A stretch of 64,000 nt of DNA from Rhodobacter capsulatus (GTDB taxonomy: Bacteria; Pseudomonadota; Alphaproteobacteria; Rhodobacterales; Rhodobacteraceae), in NCBI RefSeq assembly GCF_003254295.1, contig NZ_QKZO01000009.1, positions 48,383 through 112,382 on the forward strand, given 5' to 3'. Position 1 is the first letter of the stretch, and each line of letters starts with the position of its first letter. The position numbers were made by a program, and so were the translations under genes. The notes under the pieces were generated by a model. The model made no database searches. It was not told where the DNA came from and worked only from the letters and a program-made list of their open reading frames with translations. Shown here one piece after another: positions 48,386 through 57,818 of the stretch.

Positions 48386-49660
48386 TCAGCCGTTCTCGCG
48401 CAGGACCTGCCCTGCAAGGTAAAGCGAGCCGCAGATCAGCACCCGCGCCTGCGGGTCTTGTTGCGCAATCGCGCCAAGGGCTTCGGCGACCGATCCGGCC
48501 TCGGTGACCTGCGCGAAACCGGCCTTGCGGGCGGCCTCGGCCGTGGCGGCGCCGGGCAGGGTGTTGACCTCGTTCGGGATCGAGACGGCGGTCAGGCTTT
48601 GCGCCTGCGCGGCCAGCGGGCGCAGATAGCCCGCGATGTCCTTGGTGTTGAGCATGCCGCAGATCAGATGCGTCGGCCGCTTCGCCATCCGCGAAAGCGT
48701 CGCCGCCACTGCCGCGCCGCCCGCCGGATTGTGGCCGCCATCGAGCCACAGCTCGACCCCGGGCGCGCTTGCCGCCAGCGGCCCTTGCCGCAGACGCTGC
48801 ATGCGCGCAGGCCAGTCGGCCTTCGTCACCGCAGCCTCGCAGGCGAGATCGCCGAAACCCAAAACCCGCAGCGCGGCAATTGCCGCGCCCGCGTTTTCGA
48901 TCTGATGCGGCCCGGGCAGGGTCGGCAAAGGCAGATCGAGAAGCCCGGTCTCGTCCTGATAGATCAGCCGCCCGCGTTCTTCGAAAGCGTGCCAGTGCTG
49001 GCCATGCGCAAAAAGCGGCACGCCCAGCCGCGCGGCCCGTTCCTCGATCACCGCCAGCCCGTCGGGGTGCTGCGGCCCGACCACGCAGGGCACGGCCCGC
49101 TTGAGAATCCCGGCCTTTTCGCCCGCGATCTCGGGCAGGGTCTCGCCCAGATATTGCTGATGGTCGATCGAGACGGGGGTGATGATCGTCAGCGCCGGTT
49201 GCGCGATCACATTCGTCGCGTCAAGCCGCCCGCCAAGGCCGACTTCCAGAAGGGTGAAATCCGCGGCCGTGCGGGCAAAGGCAAGGAAGGCCGCAACGGT
49301 GGTGATTTCGAAGAAGGTGATCGGCTGGCCGCCATTCGCCGCGTCGCAATCATCAAGCAGCGCCGACAGCGCAGGTTCGGAGATCAGCGCGCCCGCCAGC
49401 CGTATGCGTTCATGAAACCGCGCCAGATGCGGGGATGTATAGGCATGGACCGTCTTGCCCGAGGCCTCGAGCCCGGCGCGGATCATCGCCTGGGTCGAGC
49501 CCTTGCCATTCGTGCCCGCGACATGGATCACCGGCGGCAAGCGGGTTTCCGGATGATCGAGCGCCGCCAGCAGCCGATGCACCCGGTCGAGCGTCAGATC
49601 GATGATCTTCGGATGCAGCCGCATCAGCCGCGCCAGGATTTCATCAGAGGGTTGCGGCAT
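48386..49660 (-). CDS. folC: Dihydrofolate synthase / folylpolyglutamate synthase
   Basis: A 424-residue Mur-ligase-family enzyme adding glutamate to dihydropteroate and folates. The P-loop HVAGTNGKGST is at 47-56, followed by AYTSPHLARFHERI, the LLEVGLGGRLDATN metal site, and LWLDGGHNPAG in the C-terminal domain. ATG 49660 has GGAAGGAG upstream; a longer frame runs into an intergenic repeat. It lies downstream of accD, the usual accD-folC order, with a repeat half-copy between. Confidence 0.94.
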   Translation of the reverse strand: MPQPSDEILARLMRLHPKIIDLTLDRVHRLLAALDHPETRLPPVIHVAGTNGKGSTQAMIRAGLEASGKTVHAYTSPHLARFHERIRLAGALISEPALSALLDDCDAANGGQPITFFEITTVAAFLAFARTAADFTLLEVGLGGRLDATNVIAQPALTIITPVSIDHQQYLGETLPEIAGEKAGILKRAVPCVVGPQHPDGLAVIEERAARLGVPLFAHGQHWHAFEERGRLIYQDETGLLDLPLPTLPGPHQIENAGAAIAALRVLGFGDLACEAAVTKADWPARMQRLRQGPLAASAPGVELWLDGGHNPAGGAAVAATLSRMAKRPTHLICGMLNTKDIAGYLRPLAAQAQSLTAVSIPNEVNTLPGAATAEAARKAGFAQVTEAGSVAEALGAIAQQDPQARVLICGSLYLAGQVLRENG

Positions 49661-49684
49661 GGTGGGCTCCTTCCGGGGAAGGCC

Positions 49685-49730
49685 GGGGGCGCTGCCCCCG
49701 GACCCCCGAGGTATTTCAGGCAAGATGAAA
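49685..49730. repeat. Half palindrome, TATTTCAGGCAAGATGAAA type, with GC palindrome
   Basis: GGGGGCGCTGCCCCC (49685-49699) is followed by GACCCCCGAGGTATTTCAGG and CAAGATGAAA. It is one arm of the 21.5-kb type and ends 2 bp before the accD stop codon. The opposite arm is absent. It sits between accD and folC, both on the minus strand. Confidence 0.85.
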
Positions 49731-49732
49731 GG

Positions 49733-50665
49733 TTATTCGGCCGCTGGCTGGTCCGTGGGCGGGGCCGCCTCGGTCGGCGCCGGGCCGGGGGGCGGCAGCT
49801 CGCCCCAGATCGGCGGCGGCAGGCGCATCATCATGCGCAAGATCACGATCAACTCCTCGCGCAGCTTCTTGCGATGCGTGACGCGGTCAAGCATGCCGTG
49901 GTCGAGCAGATATTCGGCGCGCTGGAAGCCCTCGGGCAGGGTCTCGCGGATCGTCTGTTCGATCACGCGCGGGCCCGCAAAGCAGATCAGCGAATTCGGC
50001 TCAGCGATCTGCACATCGCCCAGCATCGCATAAGACGCGGTCACGCCGCCCGTCGTCGGATGGGTCAGCACCACCACGTAAGGAAGCCCCGCATCTTTCA
50101 GCATCTGCACCGCCACGGTCGAGCGCGGCATCTGCATCAGGCTCAGGATGCCCTCCTGCATCCGCGCGCCGCCTGCGGCCGAGAACAGCACCATCGGGCA
50201 ATGCAGCTCGATCGCGCGCTGGGCGGCGGCGAGGATCGCATTGCCGACATACATCCCCATCGAGCCGCCCATGAAGGAGAAATCCTGCCCGACGGCGACG
50301 ATCCGGGTCTTGCCCAGCTCGCCCTCGACGACCAGCATCGCCTCTTTCTCGCCGGTGGTCTTTTGCGCCGCGCGCATCCGGTCGGGATATTTCTTCTGGT
50401 CGCGGAAATGCAGCGGATCGGCGATCGGCTCGGGGACTTTCACCTCGGTGAAGGCGCCAAGGTCGAAAAGCGCCTCGAAGCGGTCGCGCGGCGTGATCGC
50501 CATGTGGTGATCGCAGTTGGTGCAGACGTTCAGATTGTCCGTCACCTCGCGGTGGAACAGCATGGTTCCGCATTCGGGGCATTTCGTCCACAGGTTCTCG
50601 GGCATCTCGCGGCGCGAGAACAGCGAGTTGATCTTCGGTCGGACGTAGTTCGAGATCCAGTTCAT
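49733..50665 (-). CDS. accD: Acetyl-CoA carboxylase carboxyltransferase beta subunit
   Basis: A 310-residue AccD. The zinc finger uses Cys29, Cys32, Cys48 and Cys51 (KCPECGTML, VCTNCDHH). The carboxyltransferase core has GGSMGMYVGNAI, SAAGGARMQEGI and VVLTHPTTGGVTASYAMLGD. It works with AccA, AccB and AccC at the first step of fatty-acid synthesis. The Pro-rich C-terminal tail (PPPGPAPTEAAPPTD) is extra. Precedes folC on the same strand. Confidence 0.96.
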   Translation of the reverse strand: MNWISNYVRPKINSLFSRREMPENLWTKCPECGTMLFHREVTDNLNVCTNCDHHMAITPRDRFEALFDLGAFTEVKVPEPIADPLHFRDQKKYPDRMRAAQKTTGEKEAMLVVEGELGKTRIVAVGQDFSFMGGSMGMYVGNAILAAAQRAIELHCPMVLFSAAGGARMQEGILSLMQMPRSTVAVQMLKDAGLPYVVVLTHPTTGGVTASYAMLGDVQIAEPNSLICFAGPRVIEQTIRETLPEGFQRAEYLLDHGMLDRVTHRKKLREELIVILRMMMRLPPPIWGELPPPGPAPTEAAPPTDQPAAE

Positions 50666-50740
50666 CGGGGGGCCCCTTGGTTTCCGCGACGTCGCTTTGC
50701 AAGCTTGCGCTCAGATAAGCCCGCGCGCGGGCAAATGCAA

Positions 50741-51619
50741 TCAGCGCCGCAGCCGCAGGCGCGCCGCGAGCCAGAACGCCACGATCGCCAGCGCATCCAG
50801 CGCCAGATAGGGCGCCATCGTGGCAAGGTCGCGGGTGTTCAGCACCAGCGTGTAAAGCGCCAGCCCGTCCAGCTGGCCGTAAAGCCCGATCAGCAGCACC
50901 GCCGAGATGTTGTTGGCGAAATGCAGCGCCAGCGCCGGGCCGAGGTTGCCCGCCCTTGCGGTCAGATCGGCGGCGAGACAGCCAAACAGCATCGCCCAGA
51001 GCGCGAAGAAGATCGCCGTCGTGCCGTTCTGGCCGGGGGCGTAATGCAGCGCGCCGAACAGCGCCGCGGGCAGCACCATCCAGGCCAGCGGATGGCGGAT
51101 CCGCGCGCCGATCTGCTGCAGCAGATAGCCGCGAAACAGCAGTTCCTCGGCCGCGATCTGCACGAAAAGCAGCGGCAGCGCGATCGGCAGCCAGCGCAGC
51201 AGGACCGACAGCGGCGTCGATTGCCCAAGGTTCGGATCGAAGGCCGAGGTCGCGGCGACCAGCGCCACCAGCGCCAGCAGCGGCGGGAACACCCGCAGGA
51301 AATCGCGTCCCGCACCGGGGCCGAGCAGGCTGGCAAGGCCGCGCCGATGCAAAAGCCGCGTCACCAGCAGCACGCCCACCACCAGCGGCAGGAAGGTCGT
51401 CAGCACCAGCACCAGCCCGAGCGCGGTGCCGCCGCGCTCCAGTTCCAGCATCACCGCGCCCAGCACGACATTGCCCGCCAGCGCCTGCACCAGCGCCAGC
51501 CCCCCGATCACCGCCGCCCAGTAAAAGGCCGCGATCAGCACAAGGCCGATCAGGCTGCGCAGCCATTCGGCACGGGCGCGGGCAGGGGCCAGATAGGCGG
51601 CAAGGCGGGCGTAGGGCAT
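50741..51619 (-). CDS. CPBP-family intramembrane metalloprotease
   Basis: A 292-residue polytopic membrane protein with about eight hydrophobic helices. The conserved motifs are EELLFRGYLLQ (EExxxR), FGALHYAPG and LHFANNISA, whose Glu and His residues form the metal site of CAAX-prenyl-protease/Abi proteins. Bacterial members process or bind peptides in the membrane; the target is unknown. The start MPYARLAAYLAP is the first ATG after the divergent permease region. It ends 75 bp upstream of accD. Confidence 0.83.
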   Translation of the reverse strand: MPYARLAAYLAPARARAEWLRSLIGLVLIAAFYWAAVIGGLALVQALAGNVVLGAVMLELERGGTALGLVLVLTTFLPLVVGVLLVTRLLHRRGLASLLGPGAGRDFLRVFPPLLALVALVAATSAFDPNLGQSTPLSVLLRWLPIALPLLFVQIAAEELLFRGYLLQQIGARIRHPLAWMVLPAALFGALHYAPGQNGTTAIFFALWAMLFGCLAADLTARAGNLGPALALHFANNISAVLLIGLYGQLDGLALYTLVLNTRDLATMAPYLALDALAIVAFWLAARLRLRR

Positions 51620-51763
51620 GGCGGTCTCCGGCTGCGGGCAGCGGCGCCCGTCGGTCTGGCGGGTGACCCTAGCGGCGCCATCCGGGCGGGACAAGCGGCT
51701 TTGTTTGCGCGCTTTACTTTGCATCGGCGCTGGCCGAGACAGGGGGTCTGGCGCGGAGGATGC

Positions 51764-52522
51764 ATGTTCGAAGTTTCCCTTGATCTGGCCCTGTCGCTGA
51801 TCGGCGCGGCCTTTGTGGCCGGGTTTGTCGATGCCATCGCGGGGGGCGGCGGGCTGATCACCCTGCCGGTGCTGCTGCTGGCCGGGGCGACGCCGTTGCA
51901 GGCGTTTTCGACGAACAAGGTGCAGGGGGCTTTCGGCGCGGCCACGGCGGCGCTGACCTATGCGGCCAAGGGGCAGGTCAATCTGCGCGCGCAGCTGGGC
52001 GCGGCGTCTTTGGCGTTCCTGTCCGGGCTGGCGGGGGCGTTTCTGGTCTCGGCTCTGCCGACCGAGGCGTTGCGCCGGGTGCTGCCCTTCGTGCTGATCG
52101 CGATCGCCGCCTTTTTCGCCTTGCGCAAGGGGCTCGATGACACCGACCGCGCCGAGCGGATCACGCCCGCGGCCTTCACGGCCTTTGTCGTGCCGCTGAT
52201 CGGCTTTTACGACGGGCTGATCGGGCCGGGCGCGGGGGCGTTCTACATGATCGGCTTCGTGATGCTGGCGGGCTATGGCGTGCTGCGGGCCACGGCGCAT
52301 ACGAAGCTTTTGAATTTCGCCTCGAATCTGGGCGGGCTTGCGGCCTTTGCGGTGATCGGGGCGCCCTGGTGGGGGATCGGGATCGCGATGGGTCTGGCGC
52401 AGGTGGCGGGGGCCAGCCTTGGCGCAAGGCTGGCGATGAAGAAGGGGGCGCGGCTGATCAAGCCGCTTCTGGTCGTGACCTCGACCGCGCTGGCGGTGCG
52501 ACTGATCTGGCAGATGATCTGA
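51764..52522 (+). CDS. TauE/SafE family membrane permease
   Basis: A 252-residue membrane protein of about eight helices. The family signature is the duplicated motif FVAGFVDAIAGGGGLITLPVLL (first half) and GFYDGLIGPGAGAFYMIGFV (second half), with LNFASNLGGL. Relatives export sulfite or organosulfonates or carry related anions; the substrate here is unknown. ATG 51764 has GGAGGA upstream. A 238-bp repeat begins right after the stop. Confidence 0.88.
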   Translation: MFEVSLDLALSLIGAAFVAGFVDAIAGGGGLITLPVLLLAGATPLQAFSTNKVQGAFGAATAALTYAAKGQVNLRAQLGAASLAFLSGLAGAFLVSALPTEALRRVLPFVLIAIAAFFALRKGLDDTDRAERITPAAFTAFVVPLIGFYDGLIGPGAGAFYMIGFVMLAGYGVLRATAHTKLLNFASNLGGLAAFAVIGAPWWGIGIAMGLAQVAGASLGARLAMKKGARLIKPLLVVTSTALAVRLIWQMI

Positions 52523-52760
52523 GCGGGCCGTTTCGGGCGGAGAGGGAAACGCAGCGCGTTTCCCCGCCCGTGAAGCCCACGGAGTTGACAAGACCGTCTC
52601 CCCAAGCCTGACAGAGGCCGGCGCCTGCCCCGGCGGGCGAGAAGCGCCAGCCATGGGCGGGGCGGGCGCTGGCCGAGGGCCTTTGGGCCCTCGGCGGGCA
52701 GGGGGCCAATGGCCCGCGTGACCTCAGCGATGGCCTCGGTCATCCCGGGCGGGGAACCGC
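52523..52760. repeat. Convergent-gap structured repeat, copy B
   Basis: About 238 bp, same orientation as copy A, filling the gap between convergent TauE/SafE and asparaginase genes with no bases to spare at either stop. The initial hairpin GGGCGGAGAGGGAAACGC / GCGTTTCCCCGCCC, the GGCCGGCGCC...GGCGCTGGCC stem (52616-52674), GAGGGCCTTTGGGCC and GCGATGGCCTCGG are all conserved. Confidence 0.9.
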
Positions 52761-53750
52761 TCAGCAAAACCCCGGGGCAAGCCGCATGCCACCCGTGGCA
52801 AACCCGCGCCAGTTCCGGCTGACCGGCGGCACCAGCTCGGCCACCACCGGATGATCCGGTGCCAGCGCGCCCAGATGCACCAGAAGCGCGGTGATCGCCG
52901 CCTCCGAGGCGCGGGTGGCGCCGTCGGTGATCTTCAGCGCCACGCCGCGGCTCTGCTCGGGCAGGATCGCGACGAAAACCCCCTCGGCGCCGGTCTTCAC
53001 CGCGACCTTGCCGCCCGTCGCCCGCATCAGCTTCGTGCAGGCGCGGTTTTCCCCCGCCACCAGTTCCGGAAACGCCGTCATCGCCTCCACCAGCCGCGCC
53101 GCCGCGCCCGCGCGCAGGCCGCCCCCGGGCCGGGCGGCGGCGAAAAACTGCATCGCCCTTGCCAGAGCCTCCAGCGTGCAGGCGAAATTCGGCGCCGAAC
53201 AGCCGTCGATGCCCCAGCCCGCCGCGGTCTCTCCCGTCACCTCCTCGAAGGCCGCACGGACCGCAAGCTGCACCGGATGGTCGATTTCGACATAGTCCGG
53301 CCCGCCCTTCAGATGCCGGTTCAGCGTCAGGAACCCGGCATGCTTGCCCGAACAATTGTTGTGCAGCTGACAGGGGCTTTCCCCCGAACCGTTCAGCCGC
53401 GTCGCCTCGGGCTTGTCAAAGGGCAGGTGCGACCCGCAGCGCAGATCGGCCTCGCCCATGCCCAGACCCGTCAGCCAGTCACCCACCGCCCCCACATGCA
53501 GCGCCGCCCCGGAATGGCTGGCACAAGACAGCGCCAGCTGCCGCAGCCCCAGCCCGGCGGCCGCCGCGGCGCCGCTTTCGATCAGTGGCAGCGCCTGCAC
53601 CATCTTGCAAGACGAGCGCGGAAACACCACCGCGCCCGCATCCCCCCACACCCTTTCCACGCCTTGCGGCCCGTAAACGACCGCATGGCCGCTGTGCAGG
53701 CTCTCCGGCAAATCGCCGCGCCAGATCTCGATCAGTGCCGCCGCTGCCAT
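52761..53750 (-). CDS. L-asparaginase, Rhizobium etli (AnsA/ReAV) type
   Basis: A 329-residue protein of the asparaginase II family that is unrelated to E. coli-type enzymes. Ser-x-x-Lys is in PRSSCKMV (Ser46, Lys49), the second serine region is SCASHSG (75-81), and zinc-site residues are in NNCSGKHAG (Cys133, Lys136) and GIDGCSAPNF. It hydrolyses asparagine to aspartate and ammonia. ATG 53750 has AAAGGA 9 nt upstream; the frame extends further without a better site. It abuts repeat copy B. Confidence 0.88.
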   Translation of the reverse strand: MAAAALIEIWRGDLPESLHSGHAVVYGPQGVERVWGDAGAVVFPRSSCKMVQALPLIESGAAAAAGLGLRQLALSCASHSGAALHVGAVGDWLTGLGMGEADLRCGSHLPFDKPEATRLNGSGESPCQLHNNCSGKHAGFLTLNRHLKGGPDYVEIDHPVQLAVRAAFEEVTGETAAGWGIDGCSAPNFACTLEALARAMQFFAAARPGGGLRAGAAARLVEAMTAFPELVAGENRACTKLMRATGGKVAVKTGAEGVFVAILPEQSRGVALKITDGATRASEAAITALLVHLGALAPDHPVVAELVPPVSRNWRGFATGGMRLAPGFC

Positions 53751-53912
53751 CCAATCCGTCCTTTCATGCGCGAAAACCCGCCGGGGGGGCTTTCCCAAAA
53801 CGCCACTTTTGCGTTATCACTGGAATATCGAGTTGAAATCAGGTCTGCCACAGTCAAGAAGGGCCGTCAGCCCACGGGCGGACCAGAGGCACAGACAGCT
53901 GGAGGCTGTTCC

Positions 53913-54437
53913 ATGAAGACGATCTTTACGAGCGTCGCAGCGGTAGTTGCCGCGTCGCTGGCATTTTCTCCTGTCGTTCAGGCGCAGGAAAGCTCCAACC
54001 GCGTTGCCGCGAAGACCGACTGGAGTGTCTTCGTCGAAGACAGCCCGAAAGAATGCTGGGGCGTGTCGCCGCCGAAAAAATCGGCCGCCAGCAAGGACGG
54101 CAAGCCGGTGCAGGCGCGCCGGTCGGAAATCCTGCTCTTCGTCACCTTCCGCCCGGGCAAGGCCGGAGAGGTGATGTTCATGGCGGGCTATCCCTTTGCC
54201 GACGGCTCCACCGCCGATCTGAAGGTGAACACCGGCGCCAGCTTCACCCTGTTCACCAATGGCGAAGGCGCCTGGGCGGGCTCGCCCGAGGAAGACGCCA
54301 AGCTGATCGCGGCGCTGAAATCGGGCGCCGAGGTGACGATCTCGGGCCGGTCGGGGCGTGGCACCAAGACCGAGGACACCTTCTCGCTGATGGGCTTCAC
54401 CGCGGCGATGGAAGAAGCGGCCAAGCGCTGCAAGTAA
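53913..54437 (+). CDS. Invasion-associated locus B (IalB) family protein
   Basis: A 174-residue exported protein with signal peptide MKTIFTSVAAVVAASLAFSP cleaved near VQAQ. The IalB pattern is present: TDWSVFVEDSPKECWGVSPP, then VTFRPGKAGEVMFMAGYPF, and a final KRCK, so its two cysteines probably pair. IalB homologues are periplasmic; in Bartonella one affects erythrocyte entry, but in free-living relatives the role is unknown. GGAGG precedes ATG 53913. The 53751-53912 gap is a divergent promoter region. Confidence 0.82.
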   Translation: MKTIFTSVAAVVAASLAFSPVVQAQESSNRVAAKTDWSVFVEDSPKECWGVSPPKKSAASKDGKPVQARRSEILLFVTFRPGKAGEVMFMAGYPFADGSTADLKVNTGASFTLFTNGEGAWAGSPEEDAKLIAALKSGAEVTISGRSGRGTKTEDTFSLMGFTAAMEEAAKRCK

Positions 54438-54457
54438 GCGCATCGACACAGGCGACG

Positions 54458-54481
54458 GCCCCGGCATTGTCCGGGGCTTTT
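54458..54481 (+). terminator. Terminator after the IalB-family gene
   Basis: GCCCCGG-CATTGT-CCGGGGC followed by TTTT, 20 bp after the stop codon. Confidence 0.88.
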
Positions 54482-54548
54482 GCGTTTCGGGCTACCGTTG
54501 GCGGGCCGAATCCCTTATATGCACGGCTTGCCCAACGCTGGACCTGCC

Positions 54549-55730
54549 ATGACCGAGCCGACTTCTCCGATCACCCAAGACGTGCTGACCCTGCCGCGCA
54601 AGCTGCCCGAGGCGGGCAAGGTCAATCTGGTCGGCCTGACCCGCGACCAGCTGCGCGATGCGCTGATCGCCGCGGGCACGCCCGAGAAACAGGCGAAGAT
54701 GCGGGTCGGTCAGGTCTGGCAGTGGATCTATCACTGGGGCGTGCGCGATTTCGCGGCGATGACCAATCTGGCGAAAGACTACCGCGCGCTGCTCGACCGC
54801 CATTTCGAAATCGCCCTGCCCGAGGTGGTGACCTGTCAGGTCTCGATGGACGGCACGCGGAAATATCTGTTGCGCATCGCCGGCGGGCACGAGGTCGAGG
54901 CCGTTTACATCCCCGAGGAAAACCGCGGCACCCTGTGCATTTCAAGCCAGGTCGGTTGCACGCTGACCTGTTCCTTCTGCCATACTGGCACGCAGAAACT
55001 GGTGCGCAACCTGACGGCCGGGGAGATCGTCGGCCAGGTGATGGTGGCGCGCGACGATCTGGGCGAATGGCCGAAACCGGGCGAACCGAAGGATGAAACC
55101 CGGCTGATTTCCAACGTCGTGCTGATGGGCATGGGCGAGCCGCTTTACAATTTCGAAAACGTCCGCGACGCGATGGCCGTGGTGATGGACAACGAGGGGC
55201 TGACGCTGAGCCGCCGCCGGATCACGCTCTCCACCTCGGGCGTCGTGCCGGAGATTGCCCGCACCGCCGAGGAGATCGGCTGCCTTCTCGCCATTTCCTT
55301 CCACGCCACCACCGATGCCGTGCGCGACAAGCTGGTGCCGGTGAACAAGAAATGGAACATCAAGACGCTGCTGGATGCGCTGCGCGACTATCCGCGGCTG
55401 TCGAATTCCGAGCGGATCACCTTTGAATATGTGATGCTCAAGGGCGTGAACGACAGCGACGAGGATGCGCGGCGTCTGGTGCGGCTGATCCAAGGCATCC
55501 CGGCAAAGATCAACCTCATTCCCTTCAACGAATGGCCCGGCTCGCCCTATCAGCGCAGCGATTGGGAGCGGATCGAGGCTTTCGCCGACATCGTCTACAA
55601 GGCCGGGTATGCCGCGCCGATCCGCACCCCGCGCGGCGAGGATATCATGGCCGCCTGCGGGCAGCTGAAATCCGCCACCGAACGGGCGCGGAAATCCAAG
55701 GCCGAGATCGAGGCCGAAACGGGTCTCTGA
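54549..55730 (+). CDS. rlmN: Dual-specificity RNA methyltransferase RlmN
   Basis: A 393-residue radical SAM enzyme that methylates C2 of A2503 in 23S rRNA and A37 in some tRNAs. The cluster cysteines are Cys137, Cys141 and Cys144 ([14 protein letters not shown]). The catalytic C-terminal cysteine is in [18 protein letters not shown] and STSGVVPEI are also conserved. ATG 54549 is preferred to the earlier in-frame ATG (54480) overlapping the terminator. It ends at an intergenic palindrome. Confidence 0.95.
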   Translation: MTEPTSPITQDVLTLPRKLPEAGKVNLVGLTRDQLRDALIAAGTPEKQAKMRVGQVWQWIYHWGVRDFAAMTNLAKDYRALLDRHFEIALPEVVTCQVSMDGTRKYLLRIAGGHEVEAVYIPEENRGTLCISSQVGCTLTCSFCHTGTQKLVRNLTAGEIVGQVMVARDDLGEWPKPGEPKDETRLISNVVLMGMGEPLYNFENVRDAMAVVMDNEGLTLSRRRITLSTSGVVPEIARTAEEIGCLLAISFHATTDAVRDKLVPVNKKWNIKTLLDALRDYPRLSNSERITFEYVMLKGVNDSDEDARRLVRLIQGIPAKINLIPFNEWPGSPYQRSDWERIEAFADIVYKAGYAAPIRTPRGEDIMAACGQLKSATERARKSKAEIEAETGL

Positions 55731-55744
55731 TCCCCACTGTCGCA

Positions 55745-55804
55745 AAGGGCGTATTTGCGCCAAGAAGAAGCCAGCCAGCTTTTTCTTGGTCCAAATACGC
55801 CCTT
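55745..55804. repeat. Intergenic palindrome, TATTTG(GA/CG)CCAAG type
   Basis: Arms of 27 bp at 55745-55771 and 55778-55804 match except at three positions; the loop is CAGCCA. The left arm is identical over 26 bp to that of the 40.9-kb copy. It lies between convergent rlmN and the LOG family gene and extends to 7 bp from the latter's stop. Confidence 0.9.
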
Positions 55805-55810
55805 GCGCCC

Positions 55811-56641
55811 TCAGTCCGGGGCGTGCGCGCTGGCCCAGGTCTCGATCACTTCCACCGCTTCTTCCGCCGTTTCGACGAAGCTGATCAGCTTGATGTCCTC
55901 GGCGGCGATCGTGCCCGCCTCGGCCAGATAGTCCCAGTCGATCACCCGACGCCAGAACTCTGCGCCAAACAGGATCAGCGGGATGCGTCTCATCCGCCGG
56001 GTCTGGATCAGCGTCAGCGTCTCGAACATTTCATCGAGCGTGCCGAAGCCGCCCGGAAAGACGCAGACCGCCTTCGCCCGCATCAGGAAATGCATCTTGC
56101 GGATGGCGAAATAGTGGAAGTTGAAGCACAGATCCGGCGTCACATAGGCATTCGGCGCCTGTTCATGCGGCAGCACGATGTTGAGCCCGATCGACTGCCC
56201 CCCGGCCTCGTGGGCGCCGCGGTTGCCCGCCTCCATCACGCCGGGGCCGCCGCCGGTGCAGATCACCCATTCGCGCCCGTAAGCCGCCATCGAGCGTTCC
56301 GTCATCATCCGCGCAAAGGTCCGCGCCTCGTCGTAATAGCGGCTCAGTTCGGCCAGAACCGGCGTCTTCGCCGTCTCCTTCTGCGCCGGTTCCGGGATGC
56401 GGGCGCCGCCGAACATCACCACCGTGCTTTCCACGCCGCGTTCGTCCATGATCAGCTGCGGCTTCAGCAGTTCCAGCTGCAGCCGCACCGGGCGCAATTC
56501 CTCGCGCATCATGAAGCCGCCATCGGTGAAGGCAAGCTTGTAGGCGGGCGCACGGGTCTGTGCGGTGGCGGGGATGTCCTGCGCCGTTTTCGCATCCATG
56601 ATGCTATCGCGGAACGGGTGGGAACGGCTTTCGTCTTTCAT
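55811..56641 (-). CDS. LOG family protein (TIGR00730-like)
   Basis: A 276-residue Rossmann-fold protein of the LOG (lonely guy) family. Motifs GGGPGVMEAGNRGA and PGGFGTLDEMFE are present; these bind nucleotide phosphate in cytokinin phosphoribohydrolases. The AMP-hydrolysing activity is well known in plants and some bacteria, but most bacterial members have unclear substrates. The N-terminal 60 residues are a family-variable extension. Start 56641 has AGCAGGA close upstream; ATG 56600 is an alternative. It is divergent from dapD. Confidence 0.82.
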   Translation of the reverse strand: MKDESRSHPFRDSIMDAKTAQDIPATAQTRAPAYKLAFTDGGFMMREELRPVRLQLELLKPQLIMDERGVESTVVMFGGARIPEPAQKETAKTPVLAELSRYYDEARTFARMMTERSMAAYGREWVICTGGGPGVMEAGNRGAHEAGGQSIGLNIVLPHEQAPNAYVTPDLCFNFHYFAIRKMHFLMRAKAVCVFPGGFGTLDEMFETLTLIQTRRMRRIPLILFGAEFWRRVIDWDYLAEAGTIAAEDIKLISFVETAEEAVEVIETWASAHAPD

Positions 56642-56651
56642 ATCCTGCTCA

Positions 56652-56680
56652 TTGCGCGAGGGGCTTTCCCCAACTATAGG
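56652..56680 (+). promoter_or_regulatory. Putative dapD promoter overlapped by a dyad
   Basis: TTGCGC (56652-56657), 17 bp, TATAGG (56675-56680). TTTCCCC (56665-56671) and GGGGAAA (56680-56686) form an inverted repeat across the -10 element, so a repressor site is possible. Confidence 0.45.
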
Positions 56681-56719
56681 GGGAAAACCATGAATGCCAC
56701 TTGAAAGAGGACCGTTCCG

Positions 56720-57547
56720 ATGTCGAACGCCATGCTCGAAGCTGCCATCGAAGCCGCCTGGGAGGTTCGCGACACCCTCACGCCCCATTCCAGGGGCGAA
56801 GCGCGGGACGCGATCGAGGCCACGCTCGAGGCGCTGGACAAGGGCGTGTTGCGCGTCGCCGAGAAACAGGACGACGGCAATTGGCATGTGAACCAATGGG
56901 CGAAAAAGGCCGTGCTGCTGGGCTTCCGCGTCAAGGAGATGGAAGTGCATTCCGGCGGGCCGCAGAACGGCACCTGGTGGGACAAGGTCGACAGCAAATT
57001 CGCCCATTGGGGCGAGGCGCAGTGGAAGGCCGCCGGTTTCCGCGCCGTGCCGCACTGCATCGTGCGCCGGTCCGCCTATATCGCCAAGGGCGCGGTGCTG
57101 CTGCCGTCCTTCGTCAACCTTGGCGCCTATGTCGATGAAGGCACGATGGTCGACACCTGGGTGACGGTCGGTTCCTGCGCGCAGATCGGCAAGAACGTGC
57201 ACCTGTCGGGCGGCGTCGGCATCGGCGGTGTCTTGGAACCGATGCAGGCCGGTCCGACGATCATCGAGGACAACTGCTTCATCGGCGCCCGGTCCGAAGT
57301 GGTCGAGGGCTGCATCGTCCGCGAGGGCTCGGTTCTGGGCATGGGCGTCTTCATCGGCAAATCGACGAAGATCGTCGATCGCGAGACCGGCGAGGTCTTC
57401 TATGGCGAAGTGCCGCCCTATTCTGTGGTCGTTGCGGGCTCGATGCCGACCAAGGGGGGCATCAACCTTTACTGCGCGGTGATCGTGAAACGGGTCGATG
57501 CGCAGACGCGCTCGAAGACCGCGATCAACGATCTGCTGCGGGACTGA
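56720..57547 (+). CDS. dapD: 2,3,4,5-tetrahydropyridine-2,6-dicarboxylate N-succinyltransferase
   Basis: A 275-residue left-handed beta-helix acyltransferase of the lysine/diaminopimelate pathway. The N-terminal helical domain is followed by hexapeptide repeats, with [27 protein letters not shown] and the loop [21 protein letters not shown] carrying substrate-binding residues. It uses succinyl-CoA. AAAGAGGA precedes ATG 56720. Two small genes follow closely and are probably co-transcribed. Confidence 0.96.
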   Translation: MSNAMLEAAIEAAWEVRDTLTPHSRGEARDAIEATLEALDKGVLRVAEKQDDGNWHVNQWAKKAVLLGFRVKEMEVHSGGPQNGTWWDKVDSKFAHWGEAQWKAAGFRAVPHCIVRRSAYIAKGAVLLPSFVNLGAYVDEGTMVDTWVTVGSCAQIGKNVHLSGGVGIGGVLEPMQAGPTIIEDNCFIGARSEVVEGCIVREGSVLGMGVFIGKSTKIVDRETGEVFYGEVPPYSVVVAGSMPTKGGINLYCAVIVKRVDAQTRSKTAINDLLRD

Positions 57548-57549
57548 TC

Positions 57550-57804
57550 ATGCTGTTGTCGCTGGGCGCCAAGGTGGTGGATGCGGTGCGGGGGGCGGCC
57601 TTGCCGCAACCCCTGCGCTTTGCGCTGATGGTCGCCGATCTGGCGCTGATCGGGCTGCTGACGCCGGTCGTTCTGACGCGTCTGGGCGAGATGGCCAAGG
57701 CGGCGGAGCCGGGGCAATGGTGGCCCGGCGCGGCGATCGGGCTTTATGTGCTGGGGATGGCCTGGCTGGCCGTGACCTCGCTGCGGTCCTTGCGCCGCGG
57801 CTGA
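57550..57804 (+). CDS. Small membrane protein of unknown function
   Basis: An 84-residue protein with two hydrophobic helices (about 22-45 and 59-79) and a basic C-terminal end (RSLRRG), suggesting both ends face the cytoplasm. It starts 2 bp after the dapD stop and ends 14 bp before the next small gene. No family recognised. Confidence 0.6.
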   Translation: MLLSLGAKVVDAVRGAALPQPLRFALMVADLALIGLLTPVVLTRLGEMAKAAEPGQWWPGAAIGLYVLGMAWLAVTSLRSLRRG

Positions 57805-57818
57805 GATAGGGAAAAAGA

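Noticed and set aside
48065-51763. A very long plus-strand open frame running into the TauE/SafE permease
   Set aside because: It is antisense to the monooxygenase, folC, accD and CPBP genes. Only the last 252 codons make a recognisable protein, with a good ribosome site.
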